In this document: one piece after another, positions 1-8,467 of the stretch
How positions within the stretch are numbered: the stretch's first letter is position 1
How the letters are laid out: each line of letters starts with the position of its first letter
Assembly (NCBI RefSeq): GCF_019655055.1
Contig: NZ_BPFA01000040.1
Span: 1-45,432, forward strand
DNA: 45,432 bases
Direction: 5' to 3'
Source of the DNA: Shewanella sp. MBTL60-112-B2
GTDB taxonomy: Bacteria > Pseudomonadota > Gammaproteobacteria > Enterobacterales > Shewanellaceae
Notes under the pieces: generated by a model
Seen by the model: only the letters and a program-made list of their open reading frames with translations
Told to the model about the DNA's origin: nothing
The model's database searches: none
Translations under genes and position numbers: made by a program

Positions 1-4
1 CTGT

Positions 5-21
5 GAGTGTCCACACAGATT
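5..21 (-). other. 5' arm of the 16S rRNA processing stem
   Basis: Read on the minus strand this is AATCTGTGTGGACACTC, very close to the sequence that precedes 16S rRNA in enteric rrn operons. There it pairs with a GTG(C/T)CCACACAGATT-type sequence after 16S to form the RNase III processing stem. The partner arm and the 16S gene lie outside the window, to the left. Confidence 0.75.
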
Positions 22-31
22 TGCTTGTCAT

Positions 32-44
32 ATTGTTAAAGAGC
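32..44 (-). promoter_or_regulatory. rrn boxA antitermination element
   Basis: The minus strand reads GCTCTTTAACAAT, the usual gammaproteobacterial boxA of the rRNA leader, bound by NusB/NusE for antitermination. It lies between promoter P2 and the 16S processing stem, as in E. coli rrn leaders. Confidence 0.85.
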
Positions 45-117
45 GTGCCACTTCTATCAAGGCTAAGCCTTTCAAAATGGCGCCTTAGACGCTTAGGTCG
101 TTTGGCTGAGGAGGCGT

Positions 118-145
118 ATTCTACACTCTCCAGTGTCGGCGTCAA
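118..145 (-). promoter_or_regulatory. rrn promoter P2
   Basis: On the minus strand there is a -35 TTGACG (140-145), a 16-base spacer and a -10 TAGAAT (118-123), followed by a GC-rich discriminator (ACGCCTCC). This is the usual form of an rRNA operon P2 promoter. Transcription runs leftward through boxA and out of the window. Confidence 0.85.
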
Positions 146-333
146 GCGCTTATTTTAAGAAGTTTTTCAAGCGATGATTCTTTGTTCAAGTCACATCTAA
201 TTGAGCTTCTAAAGCGATTGTCACCTGAGGTTAATTTCCGTAGAAGTTAATCTCTCTAACACTGCTGCAAGTCCCGCTCTATCTAGCATTAAAGCTGGGT
301 AGTTGGCCTGCTGTGCCGTGTCAGTGGATGCGC

Positions 334-400
334 ATTATAGGGAGTTTTGATCTGAGCGCAAGGGCTTTTTTGAAACAAAAATGATGTTTTTTCAAAAAGC
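334..400 (-). promoter_or_regulatory. rrn promoter P1 with UP element
   Basis: On the minus strand there is a -35 TTGCGC (356-361), a 16-base spacer and a -10 TATAAT (334-339), followed by GCGCATCCACTGACACGG. This is nearly the E. coli rrn P1 core, including the GC-rich discriminator that makes rRNA promoters sensitive to ppGpp and initiating NTP. Upstream, about 365-400 is A/T-rich with A and T tracts, as expected for an UP element. Fis sites would be expected further upstream, but I cannot place them reliably. Confidence 0.88.
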
Positions 401-438
401 TATATTAAGCACACCATACCCACTAAATACCCCCAGAG

Positions 439-447
439 TTATCCACA
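439..447 (+). other. single consensus DnaA box
   Basis: TTATCCACA is a perfect match to the DnaA 9-mer box. It stands alone about 80 bases upstream of the rrn P1 -35. A perfect 9-mer can occur by chance in a window of this size, so its role is uncertain. Confidence 0.3.
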
Positions 448-449
448 AA

Positions 450-1062
450 AGCTTCGCCTCTGTCGATATTTTCTCCACTGGGATAATCAGTCTAGTACAG
501 TATTTTGTAGATGCACGGACAATTCTAAACAATTTCTAGTTTTCACTCATGGGTATAAGGCTACTCTCTTAGCTTATTTCGATTTGCACTACCAAACCGC
601 TTTACGAGAAAGCTATATAGAAGGGTAATAAGCTGTATACCTGAGGGCTTTTGATTCTACATCTATATGCGTCTCTCAAGTGATGAAGTAAGCATGGCTA
701 TATATAGTCAAAACCTTACGGTAAGACTTGCTTAAACTTCTATAACCTAAAGCTGACTCTACTATATAAGAAGAAGGCGTTTCTGCTCACCTTACTTATC
801 TTTGACTTTAGTGACCTCAATTACTGCTACTAGACAGCAACAAAGTAGTTATGAGCCGAGCCTTAGGTGTAACAGTAATATTAAGCTTGAAACCAGCTTT
901 GTTTAACTTACCTTTAAGACTTCGTCATTTAATCCGACATTAAAGATGCATTTATTTGTTTTAGAGTGATCCCTATAACAATGCGGTGATTGTTAGCTTC
1001 AACCAATTGTTAGTACGTGTTTGAATAAACTAAAACCTATTCTTCTTGGCTGAGGTATTATC
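450..1062. other. A/T-rich intergenic stretch
   Basis: This lies between the leftward rrn promoters and the rightward thioredoxin-like gene. I see no open frame with a credible ribosome site and no clear tRNA or terminator. The promoter of the thioredoxin-like gene must lie toward the right end, but I cannot assign it with confidence. Confidence 0.4.
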
Positions 1063-1596
1063 ATGCACAACAACGTTAAAGCATTACTCGCAACCACATT
1101 GTTATTTTTCAGTAGTCAAAGTATGGCGAGTAGCGGCTGCGGATTTGAAGATAAGCAAGATGGCTTTCTAGCAACTTGCAGTGAGGAGAAACAAGAAGTG
1201 ATTTTAACTGGTGCAGTAACACATCAAGAACTTAACGAATTCGACTGGTTTAATGACGAATACAAAAACTATAAAGCCGATACAGCGCTAATTACGCAAC
1301 TACAGAAAGTCGACAAGCCAACCCAAGTAACCGTCATAATAGGTACATGGTGCCCTGACTGCCATCGTGAAACGCCAAGATTTATTCGTCTTATTGAAGA
1401 GATTAATAACCCGAATATACAGGTCACTTATATTGGTGTTGATAGAGAGAAGCAAGATCCACAAGGTTTAGCAGCTAACTACGATTTCAGCCGTATTCCT
1501 ACCTTTATTATCGAGCAAAATGACGAAGAGATTGGCCGTATAGTTGAAAGACCTGAAGTGTCTTTAGAAGCTGACTTAGCCAAGATTTTAAAGTAA
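1063..1596 (+). CDS. Exported thioredoxin-like protein with a CPDC active site
   Basis: A 177-residue protein with an N-terminal signal peptide (residues 1-22, ending SMA) and a thioredoxin fold. The redox motif is GTWCPDC with Cys97 and Cys100, and the loop IPT supplies the usual cis-proline (Pro146). Three further cysteines (26, 28 is Phe, 39) include a Cys26/Cys39 pair near the mature N-terminus. The family is known for thiol-disulfide exchange; periplasmic location is inferred from the signal peptide. A CPDC motif differs from the CGPC of cytoplasmic thioredoxin and suggests a different redox potential. It stands alone, ends in a strong terminator, and is convergent with the TonB receptor gene to its right. 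The partner is unknown. Confidence 0.8.
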   Translation: MHNNVKALLATTLLFFSSQSMASSGCGFEDKQDGFLATCSEEKQEVILTGAVTHQELNEFDWFNDEYKNYKADTALITQLQKVDKPTQVTVIIGTWCPDCHRETPRFIRLIEEINNPNIQVTYIGVDREKQDPQGLAANYDFSRIPTFIIEQNDEEIGRIVERPEVSLEADLAKILK

Positions 1597-1610
1597 CCAA
1601 TTCTATATAA

Positions 1611-1641
1611 AAGAAAAGGCACTCTATTGAGTGCCTTTTTT
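1611..1641. terminator. Bidirectional rho-independent terminator
   Basis: Stem AAAAGGCACTC / GAGTGCCTTTT with a TATT loop, flanked by an A-run on the left and a T-run on the right. It can end both the thioredoxin-like gene (+) and the TonB receptor gene arriving from the right (-). Confidence 0.85.
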
Positions 1642-1680
1642 GTTAGTTCTACTAAAGCTTATCACTTACCAAGCTTTAGC

Positions 1681-4371
1681 TTAGAAGCTTTGAGAGAATG
1701 AAACCCAGTAGCTGCGGCCCATAATGTCATATAAGCTACTTTCATAATCACCATTTTGCTCAAATGAAGGTTCTTCATCAGTTAGGTTGTTAACACCAAC
1801 GCTGATAGAGTTATTCCAAGGCATCATGTACGAGTATGTAATAGTGTGATAAATCAATGAGTCAATTTCATACTTTGAACCATCATCATTAATATCATAA
1901 GTTGACTGGCCATCGATGTAATCAGCTTTGTAGAATAAGCTATGGTCATCGGCAAAGATGTAGTTAGTGCTAAAGCTTACACGATCATCAGGAGTCCCTG
2001 ATGAACCAGCCCAGTTTTTAGATACGACTAGTTCCCCCCCAACTGGAGCACTATCGGTATACTTGATATAGTGAGACCAAGCTAAGCCAAGTTTGAACTC
2101 ACCCACACCAGTTTCGAAAGTTGCTGCAATATTGGTATCAATACCTTCACGCTCAGCAGTACCGAAGTTTTGCAGCACGTTTTCCATCTCAGTTAGCTTA
2201 CCTGAGCTGTTACTTGAAATGCTCGTTCCAGGGTAAACAACTGAAATATCAGGACGTGCAACGCCCATTGCGTCAGCTGCTTCCCATAGTTTTGCTTGAG
2301 TATAGACAAGTTCATTATTACCAATCTGACCAATTAGGTTATCTGTTTCAAGTACCCAGTAATCAACGGTCATGTTAACGTTATCAGTAATATCCCAAAC
2401 CATACCTAAGTTATAGCTTTCTGACTCTTCAGGACCTAAGTTTTCATTCTTATCAACATAAACTGGAATGCTATTTTCAATAGTACAACCATCAACTACG
2501 CCAGTTTGCTCATAACATTGCATATAGTTCGTTATGTCGTTCCAACCTTCACTTGGTGTCATGTTTAGCTGTGATAGGCTTGGAGCTTTAAAGCCAGTTC
2601 CCCATGATGCACGTAGCAATAGTGGTTCAAACAAGTTATATCGAATAGACACCTGTGGGTTAAACGTGTCGCCAAAGTCAGAGTAATCATCATAGCGCGC
2701 AGCTAGGTTTAGCTCTAGGTTATCAAGTAGCGGTATGGTCATTTCAGCAAAGATAGCTTTAATATCACGCTCACCTTCACCACCTGAGCCACCACTTGCA
2801 CCTTTAATCAAACCGGCTTCAGATAATGCATCTACTTTAGAATCTAATGACTCTTCACGGTATGATGCACCAACGTACATTGCTGCAATGCCTGAATCGA
2901 GTTCAAACAGATCGAAACCTGCACCACCACTCAATTCTGCATAAGAGGCTGTTTGACGCATATCAAAGTTGGCCATACCGCCACTTGGCGCGACAGAATT
3001 TGGATCGCGAGGGTCCCAACCAACAAACGAATTAGTTGCATCATCCCATGAACCTACAAGATCTGTTGATGCACCTTTCAACTCATAACCGGTACCCCAA
3101 ACAAAGTTATCGTAGCGGTTATAAGTAGCTGTAAAGTCCCAGTCGACGTATTCGGTAGTGCCTTGTAAGCCAAGCAAGATATCATACATGTTGTCATGGT
3201 TTTCGCGTACACGGTTACCCGCTGTGTCATAACGATATAACATGCGTGCATCTTCAGGTGTTGCAACTAAATCTAAACCTTCTGCAGTAGTATAGGCAGG
3301 CATAGCATCTGGGAAATAGATGTAACCCGGTACTGGTGCAGATTGGTCGATAGTTTTGTTTGATGCCCAATAAGCACGAGCTGTTAGCTTAATATCATCG
3401 GTAATGTCGTAGCCATAGTTGATCAATGTATTGGTTCTTTCACGATCAACATCAAGCGCTGCAGCATTAGTATAGTTGTAAGCACATGACGTCTCACCAG
3501 CATATTTACTGTCAGACAATGGCCCTACAAAGTTATCGCCGTAAACATCTGCACAGGTACGATCTGTATTAGAAAATGGTGCCGCGTATGCCCAACCACC
3601 ATTTGGTCCCATATCCAATGTACGACCAGTCTGACTTAAGCCAACCCAACTACGGTAGTCAGTTGGATCTTCGCCGTCTCTAACGTGTGCATTAGTGTAT
3701 GGGCGATCACTCATCAAGATTTTATCTTTCTTGTAGTGCTCCATGGTAAATACAAGATTACCATTTTCAGAGTTCAAACCACCTGTGAATGAGAAAGAGT
3801 GGTTATCACCGCCTTCAGCTTCAGTTTCTTCTGCACGGGCTTTAAATTCGATACCTTCAAAGCTTTTCTTCAAGATAACGTTTACAACACCCGCTACCGC
3901 ATCAGTACCATAAATCGCTGATGCGCCATCAGATAGAATCTCAATACGCTCAATCGCTGAAGTTGGAATGGTGTTGATGTTAGCTGCTGCACCACCAAGA
4001 ACTGGAGACTTAGCCATACGCTGGCCATCAAGTAGAACCAAGGTGTCACTAGCACTTGCACCTTTAAGCTGAATCGTTGCCTGTGAAGACCAGCTGTTGT
4101 TTGCCGTACCGCCATAAGAACCGAACGAGTTCAATGTCGATGAACGCAACGCATCACCTACGGTAGAGAAACCTGCTACAGCCATATCTTCAGCCGTAAT
4201 GGTTGTTACTGGCGTTGCACCTTCCATATCAACACGCTTTAGACGTGAACCTGTAACCTCGATGCGTTCAACACTATCTTCTTCTGCTTCTACTGCGTAT
4301 ACAGGCGCAGAGAGGGCCACTACACCACCACACGCCAAGCTAATAAATTTAGCAACTTTATTAAATTTCAT
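1681..4371 (-). CDS. TonB-dependent outer-membrane receptor
   Basis: An 896-residue protein with a signal peptide (about residues 1-26, ending VYA), then a TonB-box-like stretch (VERIEVTGSRLKRV) and a plug domain (about 45-170) with the typical LVLLDGQRM and SDGASAIYGTDAVAGVVN motifs. A long beta-barrel follows, ending in aromatic SFSQSF as expected for BAM recognition. Such receptors import substrates across the outer membrane using TonB/ExbBD. The substrate cannot be read from the sequence: there is no haem or siderophore signature and no Fur box that I can see. A purine-rich ribosome site (GGGAG) precedes the ATG. It is in tandem with, but about 500 bases from, the next receptor gene, so it is probably transcribed separately. 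Confidence 0.88.
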   Translation of the reverse strand: MKFNKVAKFISLACGGVVALSAPVYAVEAEEDSVERIEVTGSRLKRVDMEGATPVTTITAEDMAVAGFSTVGDALRSSTLNSFGSYGGTANNSWSSQATIQLKGASASDTLVLLDGQRMAKSPVLGGAAANINTIPTSAIERIEILSDGASAIYGTDAVAGVVNVILKKSFEGIEFKARAEETEAEGGDNHSFSFTGGLNSENGNLVFTMEHYKKDKILMSDRPYTNAHVRDGEDPTDYRSWVGLSQTGRTLDMGPNGGWAYAAPFSNTDRTCADVYGDNFVGPLSDSKYAGETSCAYNYTNAAALDVDRERTNTLINYGYDITDDIKLTARAYWASNKTIDQSAPVPGYIYFPDAMPAYTTAEGLDLVATPEDARMLYRYDTAGNRVRENHDNMYDILLGLQGTTEYVDWDFTATYNRYDNFVWGTGYELKGASTDLVGSWDDATNSFVGWDPRDPNSVAPSGGMANFDMRQTASYAELSGGAGFDLFELDSGIAAMYVGASYREESLDSKVDALSEAGLIKGASGGSGGEGERDIKAIFAEMTIPLLDNLELNLAARYDDYSDFGDTFNPQVSIRYNLFEPLLLRASWGTGFKAPSLSQLNMTPSEGWNDITNYMQCYEQTGVVDGCTIENSIPVYVDKNENLGPEESESYNLGMVWDITDNVNMTVDYWVLETDNLIGQIGNNELVYTQAKLWEAADAMGVARPDISVVYPGTSISSNSSGKLTEMENVLQNFGTAEREGIDTNIAATFETGVGEFKLGLAWSHYIKYTDSAPVGGELVVSKNWAGSSGTPDDRVSFSTNYIFADDHSLFYKADYIDGQSTYDINDDGSKYEIDSLIYHTITYSYMMPWNNSISVGVNNLTDEEPSFEQNGDYESSLYDIMGRSYWVSFSQSF

Positions 4372-4465
4372 CTTCCATCTCCCAAGAATATAATTTTTAT
4401 AGTGCTATTGCTTAAAGGGGCGCATCCAACCAAATAGACCACAACAATAAAACAAAGCAGCAACA

Positions 4466-4495
4466 TAAGTATCACATACTTTATTTTGTATGCAA
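4466..4495 (-). promoter_or_regulatory. Possible promoter of the 896-residue TonB receptor
   Basis: The minus strand has TTGCAT (4490-4495), an 18-base spacer and TACTTA (4466-4471). A short inverted repeat CATAC-N8-GTATG (4475-4492) lies inside it and could be an operator. Both are modest matches. Confidence 0.3.
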
Positions 4496-4822
4496 TATAT
4501 CATTTCTGTTACAGCTTTTACTTTATTCCAAAAAAAAGACTATTTATTCAACTGAACGCGTTAACAACTAACACCCCCTGATAGAGAGCTTGAGGATGAA
4601 ACATTAGCCACTCAATAATTAGGCGGCGTGTAGACCTATATTCAAAAAAGCTATTTCATAGACGAATATTGCTAGCCCTCTCTACTTTAACTAAAGATGC
4701 AAAATGTATAAAAAGTGTCTAAATATTTCTAAGCATAAAAAAACACTTTCCTTGGCTTTAAAAATTGGAATATTGAAAGAAGAGAGCTTAGATTTCAATG
4801 GCGATTAGTTATGGCTAAAAAT
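4496..4822. other. A/T-rich spacer between the two TonB receptor genes
   Basis: No credible gene was found here. The stretch is A/T-rich, with only short open frames that lack ribosome sites. No Fur-like 19-mer was recognised. Confidence 0.4.
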
Positions 4823-4852
4823 AAAAAAAAGCCGCATTTGCGGCCTTTTTAT
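4823..4852. terminator. Rho-independent terminator after the Oar-like receptor
   Basis: Stem GCCGC / GCGGC with a short ATTT loop (4831-4844), flanked by eight A on the left and a T-run on the right. It ends the leftward Oar-like receptor gene just beyond its stop codon and could also work rightward. Confidence 0.8.
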
Positions 4853-4877
4853 TGTTGCGTTAGCGACTACTTCTAAA

Positions 4878-7859
4878 TTAGAAATCGTAACGAACTGATG
4901 CTCTTACATAGCGAGGAGTCTGGAAACTATCTGGGTAACCATAACGAAGGTTCTTCGCGCCACTGTCGAACTCGTACTGCTCATCAACACCTTTAACACC
5001 ATCGAAATTGAATAGGTTATATACATTCAACTTGAGGTTCAGGCGACCAGCTTCATTAAAGTCCATAGTGTATGACAAGTTTAGATCAATGTTATATATC
5101 CAATCAGTACGCCCCATGCTGCCACGTGGCGCAGCTTCGCCGTCAGCATAAAAAGATGATGCTCCATACCAATCTCGGCCATAACAGGTTCCATCGATTG
5201 CTACAGCCTGTACGCAGTAGCCTTGATCTTCAGGGTGTATTCCAAAGGCATTAATTGGTCGGCCTGATTGTAGATATGAGTTAAAGCCAACACTGAAATC
5301 ATCAGTTACGTTATAAACACCATACAGTTTAAAGTTATGACGACGATCATTAGGTAAGTATCCATCACCGTTGTCCATTAGTTCAGGATAATCGAATGAC
5401 GTAGTCCAACCTGGATCGGCCTGCTCATTATCCGAACGGACCAAACCTTCGGTATTACCTTCACTCTTAGACCAGGTATAAGAACCATTTAGTGTAAAGT
5501 CTTCTGTTACATTACCACTGAAGTTCAGCTCAATTGCCTTATAGGTACGCTCAGCTTCCGGGAACCCCATCTGATCAGCATTAACATTGACGGTTTCTTT
5601 AACTCCATCACCATCAACATCATAATAGATCTCTGTTCCTATTCCTGGGTTCGTTAGTGTTGGGAACCAACCACCAACAAAGTAATCTTCAGCACTTGTT
5701 TCACCATTACCGGCATGCCATGTATTTGCATCATAATTATCTAAAATCCATTGATTCATACCGTAGTTAAACGATACATCTTCAATCGATTGCTTAAGAT
5801 CGCGATAAACACCACGAACACCAACAGCCCAATCATCACTTACCTGCTGCTGATAACCAATTGCAAATTCATCTGAATACATTGAGCCCGCTTCATTGTT
5901 AAACAGCTGATCAGCATCAGGTACAGATCCATCTGCAACAACTCGACGGCTAATTTCATCACCTAATATTGGAGAGCCATCAGCGTTTACACCATCAAGA
6001 TGGCTAACTATATGGGAATCATAAGCAGCTGACGCCATACGTAGATTGGTATTTGGTGATACTGGCTGAAAATAGCGACCATAAGAAGCGTATAGCTTAC
6101 TTGCACCGTCACCGAGTACATCCCACGTTGCACCTAAACGCGGAGCAAACTGACCATCTAGGTCGACATACTTGTCACCTGAACCAGTAGTATTACTAAA
6201 TTCGCTATAACGTACACCAGCATTAATAGTTACAGTATCTGTTACGGCCCAAGTATCAGAAACATATAGCGCGGTATGAACATTTTCTGTTTCACTATTT
6301 TTGCCCCAAATACGTAAATCAGCATATTCAGTGCCTTCAGCAAGGCCATAGGCATTATCTGGGCCAGCAGCAAAGTACTCGTACCAACCATCCCCATGAG
6401 GTGTATAGATATCAGCAATTTCTAAACGTTCATAGTCATAGCCTGCTCGTAATGTATGATCGCCAATAACCCAATCTAAATCGATACGGTAAGTAATTCG
6501 CTTATCTTCTGTTTCTGAAGAACCATAGCCTACCCAGTCACCTAGTCGCTCCCAGGTTCCTGAACGCAGATCCCAATAAGTAGACTGATCTAAAGTACCT
6601 GAGTTATCTTTAGTCGATTGAGTGATCTCGCCATACATTGCAGATAAAGTGATGTCATCTGTTAGATAACCGGTATAAAGCGCATTCCAACCAATTCCGC
6701 CATAAGTGGTTTCAGTTAGACCAATTTCATCACCACGACCACCATCTTCATCTCGATAGTACTGAGTACTTTCATAATCACCTTCATTACTAAAGGCCAT
6801 TACACCAATTGAGTGATCTTCGTGAATAAACCAATCGACTTTAGTGAACCAACGGTTAGTTTTCCACTCGCTATCAGCAATCTCATTCTCACCATAGCCA
6901 GTGACATCTTCTTCAAACGGGTTCCATAAACCATAGAAGAATAGTTTATCTTCTATCAAGGCACCTGAAGCCCAGATATTATATTCGGTCTCTTGCCAAT
7001 AACCTTCCTTTGCTTCCTCGATCGTACCGTCATCTTTCATACGCAGCGTAGGCTCTGCTAATGAATCAGGCGCAATTTCAGCCTTACCACCAAATTTCCA
7101 CTCATTATCACCAGACTTAGATACTAGGCTAACAACACCACCAATAAAACGACCGTATTCAGCAGATACACCACCAGTTTGAACTTCTGTTTGTGCAATA
7201 GCTTCCCAAGGAAGATCAATGTCTCCCATACCTTTACGCAAATCAGTAATATTCAATCCGTTTAGGTAATAACCATTTTCGGCAACCGATGAGCCGCCAA
7301 TAGCAACACCACCAAAACCATCATCACCAGCTACTGAGCCAGGGGTTAATAGGGCAATTGCAGTTGAATCTAGCTCAACCGGTAATTGGTTTAGCTCACT
7401 CATTGAAATAACTTGTGACGTTGTAGTGCTAGAGGTATCTACACGACTAATTCTTGCACCACTAACTGCAATACGCTCTACACCCGAATCTTCTAAATCG
7501 AGAGCAACATCGAAAGTCAATGCATTACCCATAGTCACTGCAATGTTTTGCTCACTGACTTTGTAGTAACCATCTTTAGAAATGGACACGGTATATTTAC
7601 CAATTGGCAGTCCTTTAAGAGAGAAGCTACCGTTGGCACCAGTAGTCGTTTCTCTCACAATTCCTTTTGTCTCATGCTTGATGATCACTTTTGCATTACT
7701 GAGGTTAGAACCAGCTTCAGTAGTAATATGACCTTGCATCACACCTAAACCATCGGCAGCCATCGCTGCAGGTGCAGATAAAAATAGAACCGAACCGACG
7801 GCTAGAGCCGCCAGAGTCTTTTGAGGTCTATATCGCTTTAACGCGTTACTTCCAGACAT
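4878..7859 (-). CDS. Oar-like TonB-dependent receptor with N-terminal carboxypeptidase-regulatory-like domain
   Basis: A 993-residue protein. Residues 1-35 are a signal peptide (SAPAAMA end). Residues about 37-125 form a carboxypeptidase regulatory-like (CarboxypepD_reg) beta-sandwich, with motifs such as GSFSLKGLPIGKYTVSI. A plug domain with VERIAVSGARISRVD follows, then a large beta-barrel ending RASVRYDF. This arrangement is typical of the OmpA-related/Oar group of TonB receptors, common in Shewanella and Alteromonas and often linked to peptide or polymer uptake; the substrate here is unknown. Ribosome site GGGAG lies about 9 bases before the ATG. A strong terminator follows the gene. A long A/T-rich inverted repeat about 205-235 bases upstream may be regulatory. 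Confidence 0.88.
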   Translation of the reverse strand: MSGSNALKRYRPQKTLAALAVGSVLFLSAPAAMAADGLGVMQGHITTEAGSNLSNAKVIIKHETKGIVRETTTGANGSFSLKGLPIGKYTVSISKDGYYKVSEQNIAVTMGNALTFDVALDLEDSGVERIAVSGARISRVDTSSTTTSQVISMSELNQLPVELDSTAIALLTPGSVAGDDGFGGVAIGGSSVAENGYYLNGLNITDLRKGMGDIDLPWEAIAQTEVQTGGVSAEYGRFIGGVVSLVSKSGDNEWKFGGKAEIAPDSLAEPTLRMKDDGTIEEAKEGYWQETEYNIWASGALIEDKLFFYGLWNPFEEDVTGYGENEIADSEWKTNRWFTKVDWFIHEDHSIGVMAFSNEGDYESTQYYRDEDGGRGDEIGLTETTYGGIGWNALYTGYLTDDITLSAMYGEITQSTKDNSGTLDQSTYWDLRSGTWERLGDWVGYGSSETEDKRITYRIDLDWVIGDHTLRAGYDYERLEIADIYTPHGDGWYEYFAAGPDNAYGLAEGTEYADLRIWGKNSETENVHTALYVSDTWAVTDTVTINAGVRYSEFSNTTGSGDKYVDLDGQFAPRLGATWDVLGDGASKLYASYGRYFQPVSPNTNLRMASAAYDSHIVSHLDGVNADGSPILGDEISRRVVADGSVPDADQLFNNEAGSMYSDEFAIGYQQQVSDDWAVGVRGVYRDLKQSIEDVSFNYGMNQWILDNYDANTWHAGNGETSAEDYFVGGWFPTLTNPGIGTEIYYDVDGDGVKETVNVNADQMGFPEAERTYKAIELNFSGNVTEDFTLNGSYTWSKSEGNTEGLVRSDNEQADPGWTTSFDYPELMDNGDGYLPNDRRHNFKLYGVYNVTDDFSVGFNSYLQSGRPINAFGIHPEDQGYCVQAVAIDGTCYGRDWYGASSFYADGEAAPRGSMGRTDWIYNIDLNLSYTMDFNEAGRLNLKLNVYNLFNFDGVKGVDEQYEFDSGAKNLRYGYPDSFQTPRYVRASVRYDF

Positions 7860-8063
7860 AATTTATTCTCCCTTAAATATTCTCTGAGTAGCGCCTAGCC
7901 AAAAGTATTATTCGTTATTTTGTTGTAAAAACAACCAAGCGCAACAAAATCGTAACATCAAACGAATACTTTATACAATGTGCTTTATTCAAAAACTTCA
8001 TATTTACAAGGGGCTTATAGGATTTGCAAAAGCATAATGCTTGGATAGAAAGGCAGGAAGTTG

Positions 8064-8094
8064 ATGTAATTGTTAACAAAATTAACAATTACAT
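8064..8094. repeat. Perfect 13-bp inverted repeat, possible operator
   Basis: Arms ATGTAATTGTTAA (8064-8076) and TTAACAATTACAT (8082-8094) are perfect inverse complements around a CAAAA spacer. The repeat lies in the spacer upstream of the Oar-like receptor gene and downstream of the gppA-like gene. It has no GC-rich stem or T-run, so it reads more like a protein-binding dyad than a terminator. The binding protein is unknown. Confidence 0.5.
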
Positions 8095-8467
8095 TTTGTA
8101 AAACTTATTAATGATCATCGGCCGATTAACCGCCTTAAATTAGCCAAAATGGTAGGTAACGGTGATTAAGTTGACATGAGTACGCTACAGCCTGACTCTC
8201 CGAGTTCTTAGGTTTAGTCAGAGTTGCTTTATCCAAGTCCTATACAGATATGAGAGACCCCGAAAAGATAAACTACATTTGGATATCAAGCTCAGGTCTA
8301 GATTGAACACATAATAATTTTGCTAATGGGAGTCTGTGGCAGATGAGGTCATAGGGTAACTATTACGGTTGAGCAATAAGTTTGTAGATAAGGCACATTT
8401 AAAATAAGGAGGCTAAGATTTATGACATAATTTAAGCGGAGTGTAAGTAAAGCGACGGGAACAAAGT
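8095..8467. other. Intergenic stretch without recognised genes
   Basis: No gene seen. A good ribosome-site-like AAGGAGG at about 8406 precedes an ATG with a stop two codons later (ATG ACA TAA), so it does not open a frame. I see no terminator hairpin for the gppA-like gene. Confidence 0.4.

Noticed and set aside
4475..4492. Fur box for the first TonB receptor
   Set aside because: The dyad CATAC-N8-GTATG does not resemble the GATAATGATTATC-type Fur site; no other candidate was seen near either receptor.
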